A stretch of DNA of 64,000 nucleotides from Heterobilharzia americana (GCA_944470555.2 OX104127.1:57320140-57384139), one strand, 5' to 3'; shown: positions 9,822 through 21,479, numbered from the stretch's first letter. Translations and numbers: made by a program. The notes: generated by a model not told the origin, from the letters alone.

Positions 9822-10004
9822 CTGAAAGAAAGAAAACCAATTATGTTCATATTCACTTAAGAGAATCAGTAAAACATAGGAGATGGCAGTAAAATACATC
9901 CAATTCTGTTGAATGAAAATAGTTTAAACGCATGTCAGTTCAAAAAAAGGCACTAATTTGATAATAAAGAAAAGAATTAATGGCTTTTGAAGGATAGTAT
10001 TGAT

Positions 10005-10190
10005 AAATAGTGGCTAGCAATGGAATGCTGTATCCACGTTTCGTCCCACTCCAGACTCGTCAGCTGGACGTGTCTGACTCTCAGTGAGTGATGTTATTCC
10101 CATTAAGATGTAAACTGAAGACCGACCGCTTGAGATACCAGATCGTTATCCACTAGACCACTAAGTCATGATAGCAGCTTCTTTTGCGAT
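10005..10190 (-). repeat. Sm-alpha-like SINE, left half of head-to-head pair
   Basis: Minus-strand copy with core CTGACGAG, helix II tctggagtggga and GAAAC (about 10035-10075). Core bases are intact, but helix I has mismatches after the cleavage site. The head lies at 10120-10185. Confidence 0.7.
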
Positions 10191-10254
10191 TGGTATAGTT
10201 TTAATTTTGTTATAAATAGGGGATAATCCAGGTGACAACACTGAAGCTATAAAC

Positions 10255-10510
10255 GAGCATAAGAAGCGTCTATCGTGACTCAGAGGTCTAGTGGATAACT
10301 CGATGGCGTCTCAAGTGATCGGTCTCAAGTCCCGGTGAGAACAATAGTGCTCACTAGAAGGGAGGTACATTCATCTGAGGAGTCCTGAATAGGACGAAAC
10401 GAACATCAAGCTGGATTCCACTGCTAGTTATTATTTATCAGTGATATAAGCTTGAAGAGATACACTCAATCGAGGCATCCGCCCAGGATCCTATATGTGA
10501 ATACAGACGA
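10255..10510 (+). repeat. Sm-alpha-like SINE, right half of head-to-head pair
   Basis: Plus-strand copy: head (gtgactcagaggtctagtgg at 10273), link, hammerhead core CTGAGGAG with tcctgaatagga and GAAAC (about 10378-10405), tail and 3' part (atcgaggcatccgccc). Extra bases after the cleavage site disturb helix I. Confidence 0.7.
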
Positions 10511-10609
10511 GTAGGAAGAGTAGTTTACTATCAGATCATAACTCCTATTTTGGATAACACATGAAGAAGAGCCTGAAATGTACCTCGGAAATTCAAATGA
10601 TTTTGTTAT

Positions 10610-11075
10610 TGTAGTAGAAGTAGTAGTATACGATTAGTATATTATCATCATCAATATCAACATAGGATTAGGCATTACTGCGTAACGCTCCGAGTTACCA
10701 TCACACCTCATATCACTACATCAAGTAGAAAGGTAGTAAGGTGGATGATGAAGATAGGAGAATGCAATCAAAAGAAATATTAAGCACGAAAGAAAAAAAG
10801 AGGAATAACAAAATGGTGAGATTCATTGCAGCGTCGTTAAGATGAGGATAATGTGTGTGGATATACATCTACACCACTCACATTGGTTCTCAGCCATATC
10901 ACCTACAGTCTCCAACCACTGGTTCCTCTTGTCCCACACCCCGCCCCCCACAGATCCCAACCACCTAGTCTGCATCTCCCCACATGGGTCAGACTAACAG
11001 TCAGAGACTTCATGCATTGGTGCCATGTTTTAGTCTTTCCACCTCGAGCCTTTTTCCAGCCTGGACCATTCGATT
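10610..11075 (-). mobile_element. LINE-B 3' end relic
   Basis: Minus-strand copy from the GWKKARGG-type region (about 11075) through the 3' UTR to the shared 3' boundary (gcattactgcgtaacgc, 10670-10686). It is nearly the mirror image of the copy at 13620-14320. Confidence 0.75.
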
Positions 11076-11079
11076 AGTA

Positions 11080-11400
11080 TACATATTGGCGAGTCCTCAT
11101 ACTTAAATCGGTCGACTTACCTGGAAAACATCTACAACGAAGTGAAAGAAAATGACAATTTATGAGGAGCAATGCGCCGCTCTAAGGCCTACAGGGTGCA
11201 ACACATTACAGCCATATCTAACTAAAATGTTACAACCTAAACTTATTCTTTGGAGGATTTTAGAATAGTCGAATTCCTCAAATCACGCAATTGCAAAGTC
11301 TTTGATCCAGTTTCTAGATGTGCTAGACAAAATATCTTTTAAAAAATGCCTAGATGAACTTTTCATGTTGTTTTTTCTTTAACATTATGTATTATAGATT
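11080..11400. other. No gene recognised
   Basis: Intronic sequence of the FLYWCH gene without recognisable repeats. Confidence 0.4.
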
Positions 11401-11404
11401 TCGC

Positions 11405-11962
11405 CAATTATTTGTGTCTAGTAAAGCACAAACTCGAAGATCTACAGGCAAAAACCAACAAGTTGACAGAAGAGGCAGCGAAAAAGGGAATTCAAGTGAA
11501 CGTGGAGTAGACAGAGGTGATGAAGATACCCAATCAACAACAACAAGCATCAATCATCATGAGTGGGAGAAACCTAAATGAAGTAGTCTCTTTCATCTAC
11601 TTACCTGCCTAGGCAGTATCCTTTCAACTACAGGCGGCGGCACAGATGAGGATATCAAAACCAGGATCGAAAAAGCAAGATAGGCTTTCATTAATCTGTG
11701 CAGATCAGTGTGAAAATGTACTGAACTCAGCATAAAAAACAAGATCTGGATTTTCAGCACCAGCGTCAAGTCAGTGCTTATATATGGTTCAGAAACTCGG
11801 ATGATATGGAGGAGATCGTGTGAGGAAGAAATGAAAGCTTGTTGGCAGTTGTAGAGCAAAGTTCAAAAGACTGTAGAGAACAGAGTGAAATACAGACTTG
11901 GGTCTGAATCCCTATGTCCCACTAGGAACCCAAGGGACAAGTAATAATAATAATTATGGACA
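11405..11962 (+). mobile_element. RTE-type LINE relic, 3' part
   Basis: Plus-strand fragment from the RT segment AQTRRSTGKNQQVD (about 11426) through DEDIKTRIEKAR-like text. It ends in ...CPTRNPRDK-like sequence at 11941 and an AAT tail (11942-11960). An internal deletion joins the FTYLGS region to the final RRSCEEEMKA region. Confidence 0.75.
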
Positions 11963-12224
11963 AATGGACAGAATCTCTTTGGATTTATCCCTAGGCCGGA
12001 TTTTGACTAATTTGTCTCACTAAACTTAAGAACTGACCGTAAAAAATATCACTAATAGACTGAACATTTATCAACTGTTTGCAACTGACACACTTATTAT
12101 TCTAGACCACAAAGTAGACAGAAATGAACTGTTGGGGGTACAACCATTCTCAGCTGTCACTTACGAACAGCACACAAGTAAACTTTTTATTCAGTTTTGA
12201 GGTTTATGGAGATTTATTGACTTC

Positions 12225-12999
12225 AGGTGTGTAGTATCGCACAATCTCGAACTTCCACAGGCGAAAACTAACAAGTTGGCAGAAGAAGGAAGCAGCGAAG
12301 ACTACGCTTCCTTCAGGTGGACGTAGGGAAGACAGAGGTGATGGAGATGCCCAACCAGCATCAGCAACGACGAGCACCATGGACGGGAGAAATGTAAAGG
12401 AAGTTATCTCTTTCACATACGTACCTACCCACTTATCTAGGCAGCATCTGAAGACACCGAGACAGGCTTTCCTTCATTAATCTGAAATAATCAGTGTGCA
12501 GAACTACTGCTATGCAATGCAATGCACTGCACTACACTGCACTCAGCATAGAGTGTGAACAACATCCAAGGTTTCAACACTAATTCAGTCAGGTGAGTCA
12601 GTACTTCTGCGTGATGGTTGAGAGAGTTGGCGCGTGTTAAGAAAAGTATTTCCAACAAACTGCAGGCACGCGTCACATGAACAGCTGCCACCCACGCTCA
12701 CTCCATACTGAAGATCAGATCAGATGGCCAGAAAAATGGATGGATTGGGTTGGACATACACTGAGAAGACCATTCTGAGACATCACACGTCAGGCGAGGT
12801 CTTCAAGTGCAACCGAAATGGGAAACGACGAGTTAGGTGTCCGACTGTGACAGTGAGGAGATGGTGTGGGGAACAGATGAGAGCTTTTGGGCAGTGGTGG
12901 AGCCAGGTTGAAAGGACTGTGCAGAAGAGAGTGAAATGGTGACGTGCTACTGAAGCCTTATGTTCCACTAGGAACTCAAGGGACAATAATAATAATAAT
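12225..12999 (+). mobile_element. RTE-type LINE relic, 3' part
   Basis: Plus-strand copy. The RT remains begin near cgcacaatctcgaacttcca. They include a PNQHQQ region where other copies have a Gln run, the tacgtacctacccac segment, ALSIECEQHP, a decayed LQTFINKCL region, and MDGLGWTYTEKTILRHHTSGEV. The end is SIRNSRDN-like with a TAA tail (12983-12999). It has frameshifts and stops. Confidence 0.78.
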
Positions 13000-13059
13000 T
13001 GATTTAAGGATGGTATTTATCATCATCGTGCTATATTGTGAACTGACGGTAGCAGGACA

Positions 13060-13270
13060 TGTGGAACATTGGGTTCCGACGCGGTGACTCAATGTTCACG
13101 TGCTAGACACGGGACTTGAAGGTCCTGGTTTCAATCCCCGGTGGGTTCAGATTATGGGTGCATGCCACTGAGGAGTCCCATACTGGGACAGGACAGCTGA
13201 TCAGTGCTTCTAGGTTTTTAATGTCTCCCCAACTGATATCAGTTCCTGATGTATACCAACTTTATATTCT
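13060..13270 (+). repeat. H2-SINE with broken hammerhead
   Basis: Plus-strand head (ctcaatgttcacgtgc at 13087; tggtttcaatccccgg at 13126), then cactgaggagtcccatactgggac. The following strand is AGGAC where GAAAC is required, so the ribozyme is inactive. The tail resembles the other copies (tgatatcagttcctgatg). Confidence 0.7.
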
Positions 13271-13279
13271 TCAATGCTT

Positions 13280-13615
13280 AATTAAGAGGAACTCAGAAAT
13301 CCCTTTTATGAGTGATTGCACACATCTTCTTAGTCACGTACCTACTGAGTACAAATAAACCCAGTTAGATACTTCAGTGACAAAGCGAGAAAATTATATC
13401 CTGATGACTTTATAGGTAAGAAGTTAGAATGCATCCATAACTTGCTGATAAAAAGGCAAATAAACAAATCGAAACCCTTTTTTTTTGCAGACTAGTCTTC
13501 GTTTCTCAAGCGAAATATAAGTTAACTAGTTTTAACTGATCGATGAGGCGCACCGGCTAACTAAGTCTTATCATCACTTAAATCCCCCTAGTGCTTTGAC
13601 CAATTCTCTAAGGAT
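13280..13615. other. No gene recognised
   Basis: AT-rich intronic sequence with a short T run near 13481. Confidence 0.4.
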
Positions 13616-13619
13616 TCCG

Positions 13620-14320
13620 TGATACATACTCACGATTTCAGCCACTCCCATTGAAAGTGGAAGATATGAGAAGGCTGGCTTCAAGTGTTTGACCACCGTT
13701 GCCTTCATAGTATAGGCCGTATTCCGTGGTGTCACCATACCATATGAGTAATGCAGAAGTCAGGTATAGAGTTTTAGGGAGTATAGGTAAATCATTTGAT
13801 GAGGTTATGAACCTTCATCGACTGAGATGGCTGGTTGGGACACTTACTATGTATGCCTAGTCACCGATTGCCTCGTCACACAATGCTGGTGGAAGTAGGT
13901 GCAGGCTGGAAAAAGGCTCGAGGTGGCCAGACTAAAACATGGCACCAATGCATGAAGTCTCTGAATGTTAGTCTGACCCATGTGGGGAGATGCAGACTAG
14001 GTGGTTGGAGTCTGTGGGGGGCGGGGTGGGGGACAAGAGGAACCAGTGGTTGGAGACTGTAGGTGATATGGCTGAGAACCAATGTGAGTGGTGTAGATGT
14101 ATATCCACACACATTATCCTCATCTTAACGACGCTGCAATGAATCTCACCATTTTGTTATTCCTCTTTTTTTCTTTCCTGCTTAATATTTCTTTTGATTG
14201 CATTCTCCTATCTTCATCATCCACCTTACTACCTTTCTACTTGATGTAGTGATATGAGGTGTGATGGTAACTCGGAGCGTTACGCAGTAATGCCTGATCC
14301 TATGTTGATATTGATTGACT
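13620..14320 (+). mobile_element. LINE-B relic, C-terminal RT region and 3' UTR
   Basis: Plus-strand copy from a decayed VEDMRRLQVFDHR/RISW region, through LHRLRWL, MLVEVGAGWKKARGGQ and HVGRCRLGGW, to the 3' UTR and the shared 3' boundary (cctgatcctatgttgatatt). It contains frameshifts. The ORF at 13835-14062 is one open piece. Confidence 0.8.
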
Positions 14321-14324
14321 GAGC

Positions 14325-15030
14325 TGTGTTGCGGAGCATTTACTGTCATAGGGGAGAAGGAACGATGAAAATCCATTTACTTAATAGTGATCGCATAGTA
14401 TATAAAACCATTATATTCAAGATTATCTACTACATGTCATTAAACCTTTCGAATGACACTATAACTCGTATACATAACAGAATTTGAGCCAATAATCCTA
14501 GTTTTTGTATCCAGAAGTTTTTATATCCAATGTTTTTAACTTGGCTAAGAAATATTCAATAAAAATCTTTATTGTCGAAACGTTTCTCTTTCTATTTCAT
14601 TCCTAACCCATTTTACACATACTTCCTGGTGATTGCCTCGAACCAATGAAATGAATGTGTTTGTTGAAACTTTGTCGATACGCCTACTTCATTATTTAGT
14701 TTTACGTAACTTTTACGTTTCAGAGATACTGACCCTTCGATTTTCGGAGTTTTCACATTCTTATGGGGTTTTCCTTGTTTTTCTCAACATTACTACCATT
14801 CGTATTGAAGAAAAGTCGCAAGACTGTTTTCGTCAATGATATTATTGTGATTACTGCAGTTATTATTCTTAATGTTACCAGAACCTTGATTACCATATAT
14901 GTGATGTAAAAAACTGATTATTTACCAACAAATCTCCATAATTCCCTTACATTACAATATACATATACAGAACTACTTAGAGCAAGGTCGAGAACAATAC
15001 TATTCATCTATGTCTTATTCTAAGTAAGTG
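14325..15030. other. No gene recognised
   Basis: AT-rich sequence. The open frame at 14633-14839 shows no features. Confidence 0.4.
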
Positions 15031-15034
15031 GCAA

Positions 15035-15210
15035 TTTTACTGCTGTTATCCAGCAGCCTGGTGGATAACTGTTGGGGATTTGAAGCGATATCTTATGGGT
15101 TGCAGTTTCAATGAAAGCAGCATCATTTCAATAGGATGCAGATACTCCAAGCTGATGAGCACCAAATGAAACTAAAGGTGCGTCGCAAATTCCAAACTGT
15201 TAACCCCTAC
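15035..15210 (+). repeat. Decayed Sm-alpha-like SINE
   Basis: Head (gcctggtggataactgttgg), link region and ctgatgagcaccaaatgaaac. Helix II is deleted, so no ribozyme can form. The tail is degenerate. Confidence 0.6.
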
Positions 15211-15224
15211 CAAGCATATTGTAG

Positions 15225-15450
15225 TGAGTGATGCTGAACATAATGAATTTAAGTAGAATATGTTGAGAGGGCGGCGGAAATCATAGGCAGTTACCAGCAA
15301 TGGGTAAGGATTCTACCCAGAGAAATGCAACAGATAATGTGGGCGTATAAAGAGCTAGTTATGATAGAAACAGCAGAGGAAATGAAGCACATTGTGCGAA
15401 TGACTATTTTACTTGAAAGTGTACAATATTTCATCACTACTGTACAAGAT
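15225..15450 (+). repeat. Unclassified repeat X, copy 1
   Basis: Shares a run of segments with 24055-24290: aagtagRatatgttgaga, gaaatcatagg, attaccagcaatggRyaagg, gaggaaatgaagca and a tac-tatt end. Both copies are on plus. No domain is recognised. Confidence 0.55.
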
Positions 15451-15484
15451 GTCAATCATAAACATTCGTTACTGCGTCTCGGGC

Positions 15485-16680
15485 CTTCTCCTTTGCTACA
15501 TTAGTGTCGCTGCTTCTGGATGTGATGAAGATTCCGTGGCCTGAAGTGTTCAAGGATAGAGATATCAAGGTCTTCCTCAGGGACTTTGAGTTTGTCGTGG
15601 AGCTGGTGGGTGTCAGGATCCAGGAGCGAAGGCTGTGGTGCTTGACACGTTGCTGAGGTGTAGGACGAAAGCAGCGTATGACGGCGAGGAACGTGAAGAG
15701 GGGAAGAAGATTTGGGAGAGGATGGTTGAACGCCTAGGGGTGGAGTTTGACAGCCGGGCGGACAGGGGGCTGGCGATGCATCAGTTTCAGAGCACGAAAC
15801 TGGGAATACACGAATACCCACCAGTATCGGTTGCGAAGTTGACTAAACTACTTAGACGAGCACTTCACACGCTGGATGAAGACTACCAGGAGCAACTGCT
15901 GTCCCGATTCCCATCACCCAACAGCTACCACTGGTCAACCCAGCACAACTCATCAATATCAATCAGCTGGTCAAGGTCACCACCAGATAGCCAATGGGTA
16001 CAGCAGCAGCTGCGGCAGAGCCACCAGAGGTAACTAATTGGAGAAAACAAGTCGATAACCTTCAGGAGGAGGTGTCTACACTTCGAATGAATGTCAACGG
16101 ACAGAGTAAATACTTTGCATGTGGAAAACTGGGACACTGACTAAGAAACTGTCAAGAAAGGCGAAAAAGAAGCAGTTTTAAACGATATAATATGGGTTCT
16201 GTTTTTCTGATTGGACTATGTGTTGTAGGAGCTATACAGTCATAGATAGAGGGGCAATGTATACTATAATGCTAATAAGTGATCGGAAGATCGTGTGTCT
16301 AGTAGAAACGTGAACTTCAGTCTCACTGATAGATAAGGGTCAGTCAGTCTCAGAACATAATACCATGTGCGCTAACTATTGGTGTCCTCACAGTTGGTGG
16401 ACATGCAGTAGGAATTGTAGGCTAATCAGATTGTATGGTGGAGATTGTAAGTCGTAAAATTAGTTTTCCATTCATTTTGACCACACATGTACAACGGATA
16501 ATCCTAGGTGCTGATTATTTGAGAGCAGTGGGCACAATTATTAACGCGAGAACAGGAATGGTGACGACAAAGTTTGGGTCGTCTAGCACGCAGAAAAACA
16601 CTGAGGTAGCAGAGATTGAGGTATCAAAAGCAACACACACACAGAAGCTTCAGACATCATGAAGTTGGTTAAGAAATACA
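15485..16680 (+). pseudogene. Decayed Gypsy-type gag-protease
   Basis: Plus-strand remains of an LTR-retrotransposon gag and protease. The gag begins MKIPWPEVFKDRDIKVFL (about 15520) and shifts frame near 15625. It continues open to about 15900 (VERLGVEFDSRADRG, HQFQSTKLGI, VAKLTKLLRRALHTLDEDYQE) and shifts again. The CCHC zinc knuckle (16107-16151) reads YFACGKLGH-stop-LRNC, so its first Cys is Tyr and a TGA interrupts it. The protease region (16296-16590) has ET-stop-TS where DTGAS is expected, a further frameshift near 16368, then ILGADYLRAVGTIINAR. No LTR was found nearby. I infer a Gypsy origin from the knuckle and the ILGADFLR-like end. Confidence 0.75.
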
Positions 16681-16684
16681 AATT

Positions 16685-18025
16685 TAGTCATCGAATACTG
16701 TATACTTTCTACTCAGACAGTCATTTACACAACATGCTTCATTTTCTCTTCTGCCTCTATTAAATTTTGCTCTTAAAATTTTCAAGTGAGAGATCATTTC
16801 AACGGACAATGAATTCAATATTCACGTACACTTAGTAGACGAGAAAACCAATGATCAATGTTTCACATGGTTATAGCAAAACGAATTAACATGTTCACTG
16901 AAGTAGCTAAAGATAAGAAAAACTTGTTCTTAGAAGCCTTGTGATAAAGGAAGTGTCTTGTTAATATTCAGTTAAAATTTGACGAATTGCTTAGTATCAA
17001 TCTACTCTACTTAAAGATGAGTAATCGAAGTTATGTGACAGTTGTAGGTAGTTTTCATTAGGGGGTTCTAGTTAGGATAGCAGTTAAACGGAAGAATCAT
17101 TGGGCATCTATTCAATCCTTATTTAAGCTTTTCCAACAGGATTCATATCACCTTCAGTACATCCTTAGACGAACCTAGGATCCTTTAAGTATCTGGCAAC
17201 AAGGTTTCAGACATTCAGTGATCAATTCTGTCGTCAAGCAATGGATAATACCTACAGTTATTCATAGGATATATCATTCATCGTTAACCTCTATCTATGG
17301 AGAGAAAAAAAATGATATGAGAGGTATGTATACTGATACAGTCCTTCCAACTAGTATTGTAGAACTCTTGCATAAGATTCATCACTTCAGTTAAAAGTGT
17401 ACAAGCATCAATGAAAAAATATGTATACTTCTCAACAATTTGAGTTTTTGGAAACCACTTAGGATGATCTGCTAATTGATGACACTTTTGTGTTAGAGAT
17501 CATAGCTTGTGATCTTCACTGGTGGTGTGATTTCTAACGAAATGCTCTTGGACAGTTGAAAAATTACTTAACTCTTGATGAAATGTCAACGTGGACTGGG
17601 CAATTTACTAATCATTCGCAAGTCAGTTAACCAGATTTAGTTGATCTGAACTTGTTTAGCTGTCTGAGTTGGATTTACACGAGTACACTTCATGATGAGA
17701 GGTTCTTGAAACCGTTATGTGTTTACACCATCTTTATCTAGGCACCAAATGCTGTTGACCCGTATGAGTAGTCCAGAACTACTCTTATCAGCCAGTACTA
17801 TACACTTACTACAGAAGAGTGAGGTAAATAAAAGGTTACCTAAACTTTTTCTATGCTCCGAGTGATCACGTACATATGAAAGATTCTCATAGTAGAGTAT
17901 ACGTTTGCTATTAATGCTTTTTTAGTCCAAAGACTGACTACTATCAGAGAAAAATAATTATGAAATAAATTCCGTCTAAATGTAAAACAACTGTGAAATA
18001 ATATATTATATTTTAATTTATCTAG
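16685..18025. other. No gene recognised
   Basis: Follows the gag-protease relic and could hold unrecognisable remains of the same element. I see no RT or integrase motif in any frame. Confidence 0.4.
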
Positions 18026-18029
18026 AGAT

Positions 18030-18190
18030 GGCCAGCACTGGAATCCAGAATGCGCGTTTCATACTATTCAAGACTCATCAGCCGGATTTGGCTAGATCTT
18101 AGTGAGTGATACTACCCCCCCTCCTCCCCAAGACTTGAACTCTTTTACTCATCGTTTCAAATGCTAAAGCGTGATATACTAGGCAATGGG
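18030..18190 (-). repeat. Sm-alpha-like SINE
   Basis: Minus-strand copy. The core CTGATGAG and GAAAC are present and helix I is atccgg/ctggat, but helix II (tcttgaatagtat) no longer pairs well. The head lies at 18130-18185, with a C-rich interruption at 18114. Confidence 0.65.
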
Positions 18191-18403
18191 AACAGAGCTA
18201 GAGTTAGAGTTGTTCAACCGAATTTTCATGCTACAAAGATTGTTAAACTGAAATGATGAACAGTTAATTTATAGGAAATGTTCTTCGGCTTTACAGACTG
18301 AATCACCAATTAGCTAAATACTTCTTGGAATACTAGCATTTCAGATATCTCCCAGTCGGTGGTTCGCAAGTTCAAGTATCACTCCACCTATTAAGGTTTA
18401 GGT

Positions 18404-18419
18404 ATTCAGACAGAAACCT
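18404..18419. repeat. Target-site duplication, left copy
   Basis: attcagacagaaacct. It is repeated as attcagacagaaatct at 18714-18729 with one mismatch in 16. Confidence 0.85.
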
Positions 18420-18713
18420 ATCACGCAACAAATATGCAGGAAGAAGTGGAGATGGATTGGCCATGCACTGAGAAGGCCGACTGAGGACATCACGCGTCAG
18501 GCCAGTTGCTCGAGTGGAATCCCCATGGGAAGCGACGAGTTGGACGTCCTAGGTGAGGGTGACATGGAGGAGGTGGTGCGAGGAGGAAATGAGAGCTTCT
18601 GGGCTGTCGTGGGACCAGGTCCAAACGATCTCAGAGAACAGAGGTCACTGGAGGCGTGCTACTGAAGCCCTATGTTCCACTAGGAACCCAAGGGACTAAT
18701 AATAATAATAATA
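18420..18713 (+). mobile_element. Short 5'-truncated RTE insertion with TSD
   Basis: Only the last ~290 bases of the RTE element remain: the WRWIGHAL-like region, a decayed QA..EWNPHGKR region, MRASGLSWDQV-like text and the LCSTRNPRD-like end with a TAA tail (18697-18715). It is flanked by a 16-base duplication. Confidence 0.88.
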
Positions 18714-18729
18714 ATTCAGACAGAAATCT
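18714..18729. repeat. Target-site duplication, right copy
   Basis: Matches 18404-18419 with one mismatch. Confidence 0.85.
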
Positions 18730-18887
18730 GATTAGCCCTTAGGGATAAATATCTCCATGATTACTGAGTGGATTTTCATTTTATACGTCAAAGTTATGAC
18801 TGACTGTAATAAACAATGAATTATATTTCTTTATATCATCCATTCATAGTATGAAAAGATAATTTTTTTCAAATTAAAACTACCCAC

Positions 18888-19194
18888 CTTTACGTGTAAC
18901 ATCAAAACCGACACGAACTTTAACTAAATTACACTGTTCCTCTATAGGTTTATTGATTAGGTTGGATGTAACAGTTTGCTTTGATGTATTCACCATAGAA
19001 GTGATTTGACATGTATTATTTTTATCTTGTTTTGTATTGAAAACTTCTCCAGATAAACTGAGACTGATAGTTTTACATGAAATATCCTGTGAATGTGTAG
19101 TTGAACCACCATTGATGTTTGTTTCTGTGACTTGTATACTCTCCAAAGTATGATGATTACTGTGAACCATAGTATTTGTAATTAATGAATTAAA
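18888..19194 (-). CDS. FLYWCH protein, upstream exon
   Basis: Minus-strand exon ending at donor GTGGGT (18887-18882). It encodes a polar Ser/Thr/Asn-rich stretch and ends LVKVRVGFDVTRK plus one spare G. That G completes Gly with the GT that opens the exon at 9821, giving ...TRKGERSLVIDGYKF with no frame break across a 9 kb intron. The 5' limit is uncertain. An acceptor-like tatccttcag ends at 19195, and an in-frame TAG lies upstream. The first Met is ATG at 19170-19168, so this could be the first coding exon (94 codons plus one base) or an internal one. No domain is recognised in this part alone. Confidence 0.7.
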
Positions 19195-19199
19195 CTGAA

Positions 19200-19840
19200 G
19201 GATAGTTGACACTGAGTATTCCAAGGTCTACAAGTTGATCATTTATGCATTGATGAAGTGATCATCTAGTTTTCTCTCCTTATGAACGTGACTTAACTGT
19301 TGTTGTTTGTGTAATTTGTTTAAGGCGTAGAAACACCCAATATCTCTAATGTTCAAACAATAATCAAAGACTACACTTTCTTGTATATGTGTGTAACACG
19401 CTCTCTTTGATGCTTATTTATCATAGAGGAAGCCTTCTTCAAGAGAGTCTAGACGATAAATACTTTCACTTTAATCTAATTAACCAATCACTAGACTATA
19501 TATCGAATGTCTAATTGGTCAATGCATTGATAGTGTGCATTTTACCTTATCATTATTATAACAAAATGTAGTAAAACACTGATTAATCAGTCTATATCAT
19601 CATATATCTAATTTAATGACTCATTACAATTGTAAACAATAGTAAGTTAGAGAAATAGATGAACGATATAATGATACTTAAAGAGGATAGTTGGAACATT
19701 TTATTTTTCACGTAGATTGTCTTATTCTATGGTTAACTACTTCTATGTCAAATGAGATTTATCTGTAAAAAGGTATTTGAACGCTTCACTCGGACAATTT
19801 CGAAGACAGTGATGCAATTTGACAAACATTTATTACTACT
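19200..19840. other. No gene recognised; possible 5' flank of FLYWCH gene
   Basis: AT-rich. It may contain the 5' UTR or promoter of the FLYWCH gene, but no specific signal can be named. Confidence 0.35.
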
Positions 19841-19842
19841 AT

Positions 19843-21470
19843 TAATAATAATAATCCTTAGGTTTCTAGTGGAACATTGGGATACAGTAGCACATCACCA
19901 TTTCACTCTCTTCTCTCCAGTCTTTTCAACATGGCTTGGCTTCAACAATGCCCAAAACCTCTCATCTCTCATCTCTTCTTAACACCATCTCCTCACTGTC
20001 ACCCTCCAACACCCAACTCGTCGTTTCCCATTCACCTTCCACTCGACTACCTCACCTGACTCGTGATATCCCGAATGGTTTTCTCAGTGTATATCTAATC
20101 AAATCCAACCCATCTCCACTTTCTTTGTCTGGATATTTGGTGGGTGATGGGTTTTAGCCTGGTTGGTTCGTTGACAGTCAGTCAGTCAGCCAGCCAGCCA
20201 GAGTTCCTGCTTGCTTATTCTTATTATTTTGGCCACCTTTCTGGCCATCTGATCTGATCTTCAGTATGGAGTGAGTGTAGGCGGCAGTTGTTCATGTGAT
20301 GCATATCTGCAGTTTGTTGGAAATGCTTTACATAACACGTGCCAACTCTCTCAACCATCACATAGCAGCACTGACTTGACTGAATTAGTGCTGTGAATCC
20401 GGATGTTGTTTGCATTTTATGCCAAGTGGAGTGGAGTGGAGTGCAGTGGACTGGATTGCAGTAGTTTTTCACACTGATTATTCCAGACTAATGAAGGAAA
20501 GCGTGTCTCAGTGTCTTTTTGATGCTGGCCTTGACATCGTCATGTGTGCCTGTGCCACCTGTCGTTGACACGATGCTGACCAGGTAGGTAGGTAGGTAGG
20601 TAGGTAGCTGGGTAGGTGGGTGGGTGGGTAGGTAGGTAGGTAGGTAGGTAGGTAGGTGGGTAGGTAGGTAGGTAGGTAGGTAGGTAGGTAGGTGAAAGAA
20701 ACTACGTCCTTCTGATTTCCCCGTTAATGGTGATTACTGCTTATGATTGACCTTGTTATTGGTTGGGTATCTCCATCACCCTTGTCTTTTCTATGTTCAC
20801 CTGAATAAAGTTGAGTCTTCGCTGCCTACCTCTTCCGCCAACTTGTTAGTCTCACCAGTACATCTTCCAGTTTGTGGGACATTAGATATAAATCACCATC
20901 GTCTTAATCCATATCTTCTGGGGTCTTATCATCGGTCAAATAGCACATGGCCATCTTCTCACGGCTGCTCACCGTTGTCTAATGCATAATCCAGTCTAGT
21001 TGACCACAATGAGGAAGATGATGGGTGATAGTAGGTGGCAAACTTGTCTTACTCCTTTCTGTCTTCACTTCACTTCAAATGCATCAGTGATTTGAACTTT
21101 CCATTGTGAATCACTTGGCATGTAGCATCATCATCATCATGTAGCCTGTATCTGCTGAATGAGGCTGATAAAGCTTTATGGTACTAAAATCGTCGTGTTG
21201 AAGCAGTTTCCAAATTACTTCTTAGTCAACGCTGTCAAAGGCCCTTTTCAGAGTCGATGAATTTCAGGTAGAGAGTTGACTGGCATTCTATGCTCTGTTC
21301 TATGATGATGCATAATGTAGTATTGCAGTTTGATCAACACATGATTTCTTCTTCCTGAAGCCTTGACAAACACTGTTTATCCAATAATCGAATAAAAATA
21401 TTTTGGCTGAATATTACTACATTTTGATTTGAGTATAATACTCAACTGGCCCCAAAATCATTCTGTGGTT
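19843..21470 (-). mobile_element. RTE-type LINE relic
   Basis: Minus-strand copy with TAA tail (19843-19857), followed inward by the SIRNPRD end, the C-terminal RRKWIGHAL-like region, the ISNKD/NQEP region and the IRIFNTNV segment. Further in are the FTYLGSIVS region, carrying a very long TACC expansion, the catalytic region (about 20900-20990) and the palm towards 21250. It is decayed in all frames. Confidence 0.8.
20584..20692. repeat. (GGTA)n tetranucleotide expansion in RT sequence
   Basis: About 27 units of aggt/ggta with a few ggtg variants. They lie exactly where other copies have two or three units (190-209, 12417-12440) within the codons for TYL in FTYLGS. Confidence 0.9.
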
Positions 21471-21479
21471 CATTGATCT

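Noticed and set aside
9822..9840. Met at 9840 as start of the FLYWCH protein
   Set aside because: It reads through the polypyrimidine acceptor ttctttcag; the upstream exon at 18888 fits in phase.
11930..12999. The two adjacent RTE copies as one tandem element
   Set aside because: Each has its own RNPRD-like end and TAA tail, with unrelated sequence between them.
15501..15821. 106-codon minus-strand open frame
   Set aside because: Shadow of the plus-strand gag relic.
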